From Willaertia magna (lineage: Eukaryota > Heterolobosea > Eutetramitea > Acrasida > Naegleriidae), in contig CADWAF010001868.1 of NCBI GenBank assembly GCA_902984215.1, positions 56,728 to 120,727 of the forward strand: a stretch of DNA of 64,000 nt. The letters are read 5' to 3'. Both the position numbers and the translations under genes were made by a program. This document shows positions 62,328 through 64,000 of this stretch, piece by piece. Within the stretch, counting starts at the first letter, position 1. The number at the start of each line of letters is the position of its first letter. A model generated the notes under the pieces. That model was not told the origin of the DNA. It was given only the letters and a program-made list of their open reading frames with translations, and searched no databases.

Positions 62328-63107
62328 TTATTCTGAAATGGTTGGTTCTGTAATTAAAACCTTTGTAACATCATCATTGGATGGTGATGTAGTTGGTTCT
62401 TCATTTACAACAACAACAGTGTCATTACTTTCCACTTTATCAAATCGTTTATCTACTTGCTCTTCAATGAATTGTAAAAGATTTTCAGTTGTTCTTTCTT
62501 CTTTAAATGAAGTAAAATATAATTTAGGTTCTTCATTTTCTTTACGAGATTTAGGAGAATACCAAAAGAAAACTAAATGTGGAAATGAATGAATAATATG
62601 TTTACGCATCATATCTCTTGAAGCAAAAACAAAAGAATTTCTATCATTCATTGCATAAGTACCTAATCTTATTTGATTGGTTAGTTGGGTATTATTCATT
62701 ATTAAGTAATTTAATTCTTTCCAAACATCTACCATTGCTTGACAATAAATACTATGTGGTGAATAGAATTGAATAAATAATCCTTTAATCTTTTGTTCAA
62801 ATATTTCTGATGTTATATTTGGCCAATTATCATAAGTTATCGGAATTGATAAATTTGTGAATTGACTAGAAGAATTAATTAAAATTTGTGTAATATTTGT
62901 TTGTAAAGAAAATTCTTCATAGTATTCTTGTAAATCCATAATCCACGGAATTTTATTAGTTTCTTCAAAAAGTACTTCATTTGATTTGTTATAATTATTT
63001 TCTATTATTTTTTGTTGTATTAAAGCACTTAAGGTGAATAAAACAATTACAAGAAAGTATCTCCAAATCAACGTTTTATGTGTGAAATAAAATTCCAACA
63101 AATTCAT
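62328..63107 (-). CDS. Membrane-anchored thioredoxin-fold protein lacking CxxC
   Basis: 259 residues, intronless. A hydrophobic N-terminal helix (WRYFLVIVLFTLSALI) acts as a signal anchor. The central part (about 110-225) has a PDI-like thioredoxin pattern: KGLFIQFYSPHSIYCQAMVD, then HSFPHLVFFWYSP and TTENLLQFIEEQ. The active site, normally CxxC, is SIYC, so only the second cysteine position is kept and the protein cannot act as a standard oxidoreductase. N-glycosylation sites suggest an ER-luminal or outside domain. A non-catalytic PDI or nucleoredoxin relative is the most likely reading. Stop is 17 nt from the convergent Bora-like gene. Confidence 0.72.
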   Translation of the reverse strand: MNLLEFYFTHKTLIWRYFLVIVLFTLSALIQQKIIENNYNKSNEVLFEETNKIPWIMDLQEYYEEFSLQTNITQILINSSSQFTNLSIPITYDNWPNITSEIFEQKIKGLFIQFYSPHSIYCQAMVDVWKELNYLIMNNTQLTNQIRLGTYAMNDRNSFVFASRDMMRKHIIHSFPHLVFFWYSPKSRKENEEPKLYFTSFKEERTTENLLQFIEEQVDKRFDKVESNDTVVVVNEEPTTSPSNDDVTKVLITEPTISE

Positions 63108-63263
63108 TTTTTTTATTTTTTTTTATAAAATCTGCGTTTCAATTCATTATTTACATTAAAATCTAAAAATTAAACAATTTTATTAATTTAATTGCTGAAG
63201 AATTTAGATATAAAGTTTAATACATAACCTTCAAATTCATTATCATATCTCTTAATGCCAGTT

Positions 63264-64000
63264 TTAGAGTGTCGATATTTCTAAATCAATCAATTTACAA
63301 TTTTTAGCACCATTAAATAATTTGTCCTTTAATTCATTATTTTTAAAACCATAACCAGAATAATCAAATAATAAATATTTAACAAAACAATAAAATAAAT
63401 CACTAACAAGTAAATAATTAATGTTTGTAAAACAACTATCTTTAACGTTGCTTAATAAAATCTTGTATTTTTTATGCAACAATAAATCATCATTATTTTG
63501 TAATATTTTTATCCAATCATCTGTTACAAAATCTGTTTCAAAACGGTTATTACTTTCAATTTCCACATCAATATTTTTCAAATAATTATTAAAATGTTTC
63601 AAATAATATTCACTTAAAATTTCAGTTTTACTTTGGTCAATCAATTGTTGTAATAATGAACTATTTAATTGTGACTTTTGATTTTGAATATTATATAAAT
63701 TATAAAAATTGTAAACATTATAATTGTAATTATTATTTACTGTAACATTTTGTTTTAAATAATTTAACTGAAAACATAAATCATCTCTATTTAAACCTAA
63801 AAACACAACTGTAATTTTCTGTAATTCAATTAAATTTTTAAATTTCTTTAAAACTTCTTGATTTGTAAATCTCACATATTTTCCAATAAATAAAATGTCA
63901 TAATTGTCAAAAATAATATTATCAATCATTTCACAATTAATCATATCTAATTGAAATAAAAAAGGAATGAAACTTGTTTGAAATTTAGATTGATTTGGAG
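63264..64000 (-). CDS. Unknown protein, C-terminal part (gene continues beyond the window)
   Basis: The frame is open from the window edge to the stop at 63264; an ATG at 63944 lies inside it, but the reading frame continues upstream without a stop, so the start is probably outside. About 245 residues are visible, helical and Asn/Leu-rich: FDNYDILFIGKYVRF, then ELQKITVVFLGLNRDDLCF and an Asn/Tyr-rich loop. The strand-helix alternation at the start (DILFIG, ITVVFLGLN) suggests the edge of an alpha/beta domain. I do not recognise the family. Confidence 0.6.
   Translation of the reverse strand, partial: PNQSKFQTSFIPFLFQLDMINCEMIDNIIFDNYDILFIGKYVRFTNQEVLKKFKNLIELQKITVVFLGLNRDDLCFQLNYLKQNVTVNNNYNYNVYNFYNLYNIQNQKSQLNSSLLQQLIDQSKTEILSEYYLKHFNNYLKNIDVEIESNNRFETDFVTDDWIKILQNNDDLLLHKKYKILLSNVKDSCFTNINYLLVSDLFYCFVKYLLFDYSGYGFKNNELKDKLFNGAKNCKLIDLEISTL

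Noticed and set aside
1..64000. CRISPR arrays, insertion sequences, integrated viral genes
   Set aside because: No regularly spaced direct repeats, no transposase, reverse transcriptase or capsid-like frame found by eye; all long frames read as cellular eukaryotic genes.

Overview
The window looks like nuclear DNA of a free-living amoeboflagellate of the Heterolobosea, most likely a Naegleria relative. The sequence shows strongly AT-rich, gene-dense DNA with genes on both strands and very short spacers. Introns are GT-AG and mostly 39-60 nt, TAA, TAG and TGA are all used as stops, and many start codons are preceded by an A-run. The genus is my inference from this architecture plus the mix of an axonemal ruler protein, RWP-RK and Ras-signalling proteins, and phagotroph-type secreted enzymes; no ribosomal RNA or other marker in the window settles it.

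Layout. 1-9.8 kb: 3' part of an IP3-receptor-like calcium channel, a RING protein, a serine beta-lactamase-like hydrolase, RNA polymerase II subunit RPB4, a small secreted/membrane protein (family A), an NAD-binding epimerase-like protein and an RCC1-repeat protein. 10-22 kb: a secreted cysteine-array protein with a basic tail, a mitochondrial PPR protein, a secreted phospholipase D-like protein, an ER-type DnaJ, an LRR protein and a Nudix-eIF2B-like fusion. 22-35 kb: a 2096-residue protein joining a DOCK-type N-terminal half to a Ras exchange domain, a second family A gene, a rearranged tRNA-Gly-like element, three unknown proteins packed head-to-head and overlapping, and a CCDC39 orthologue. 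35-47 kb: a 2380-residue membrane protein of repeated PPC-like domains, a purple acid phosphatase, a U-box/MATH ubiquitin ligase and a secreted SH3b-M15 peptidase. 47-64 kb: a MED8-like protein, COQ5, an RWP-RK factor, an F-box/SPRY protein, glucosidase II alpha, a TPR protein, a Ras-like GTPase with altered G4 motif, a Frizzled-CRD-like membrane protein, a SEC14 protein, a Bora-like protein, a degenerate thioredoxin-fold protein and a partial unknown gene.

These are independent eukaryotic genes, not an operon. Themes are signalling (calcium channel, DOCK-RasGEF, Ras, Fz-CRD), ubiquitin ligases, the secretory pathway, and secreted enzymes that could help digest bacterial prey. I re-derived 18 introns from reading frame and splice sites, including one stopless 42-nt intron that raw translation would miss, and moved several starts from TTG/GTG to the first in-frame ATG. 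The observation most worth pursuing is the DOCK/RasGEF architecture at 21972-28262; the tRNA-like element at 29593-29694 and the cysteine-array protein at 10255-13368 follow.
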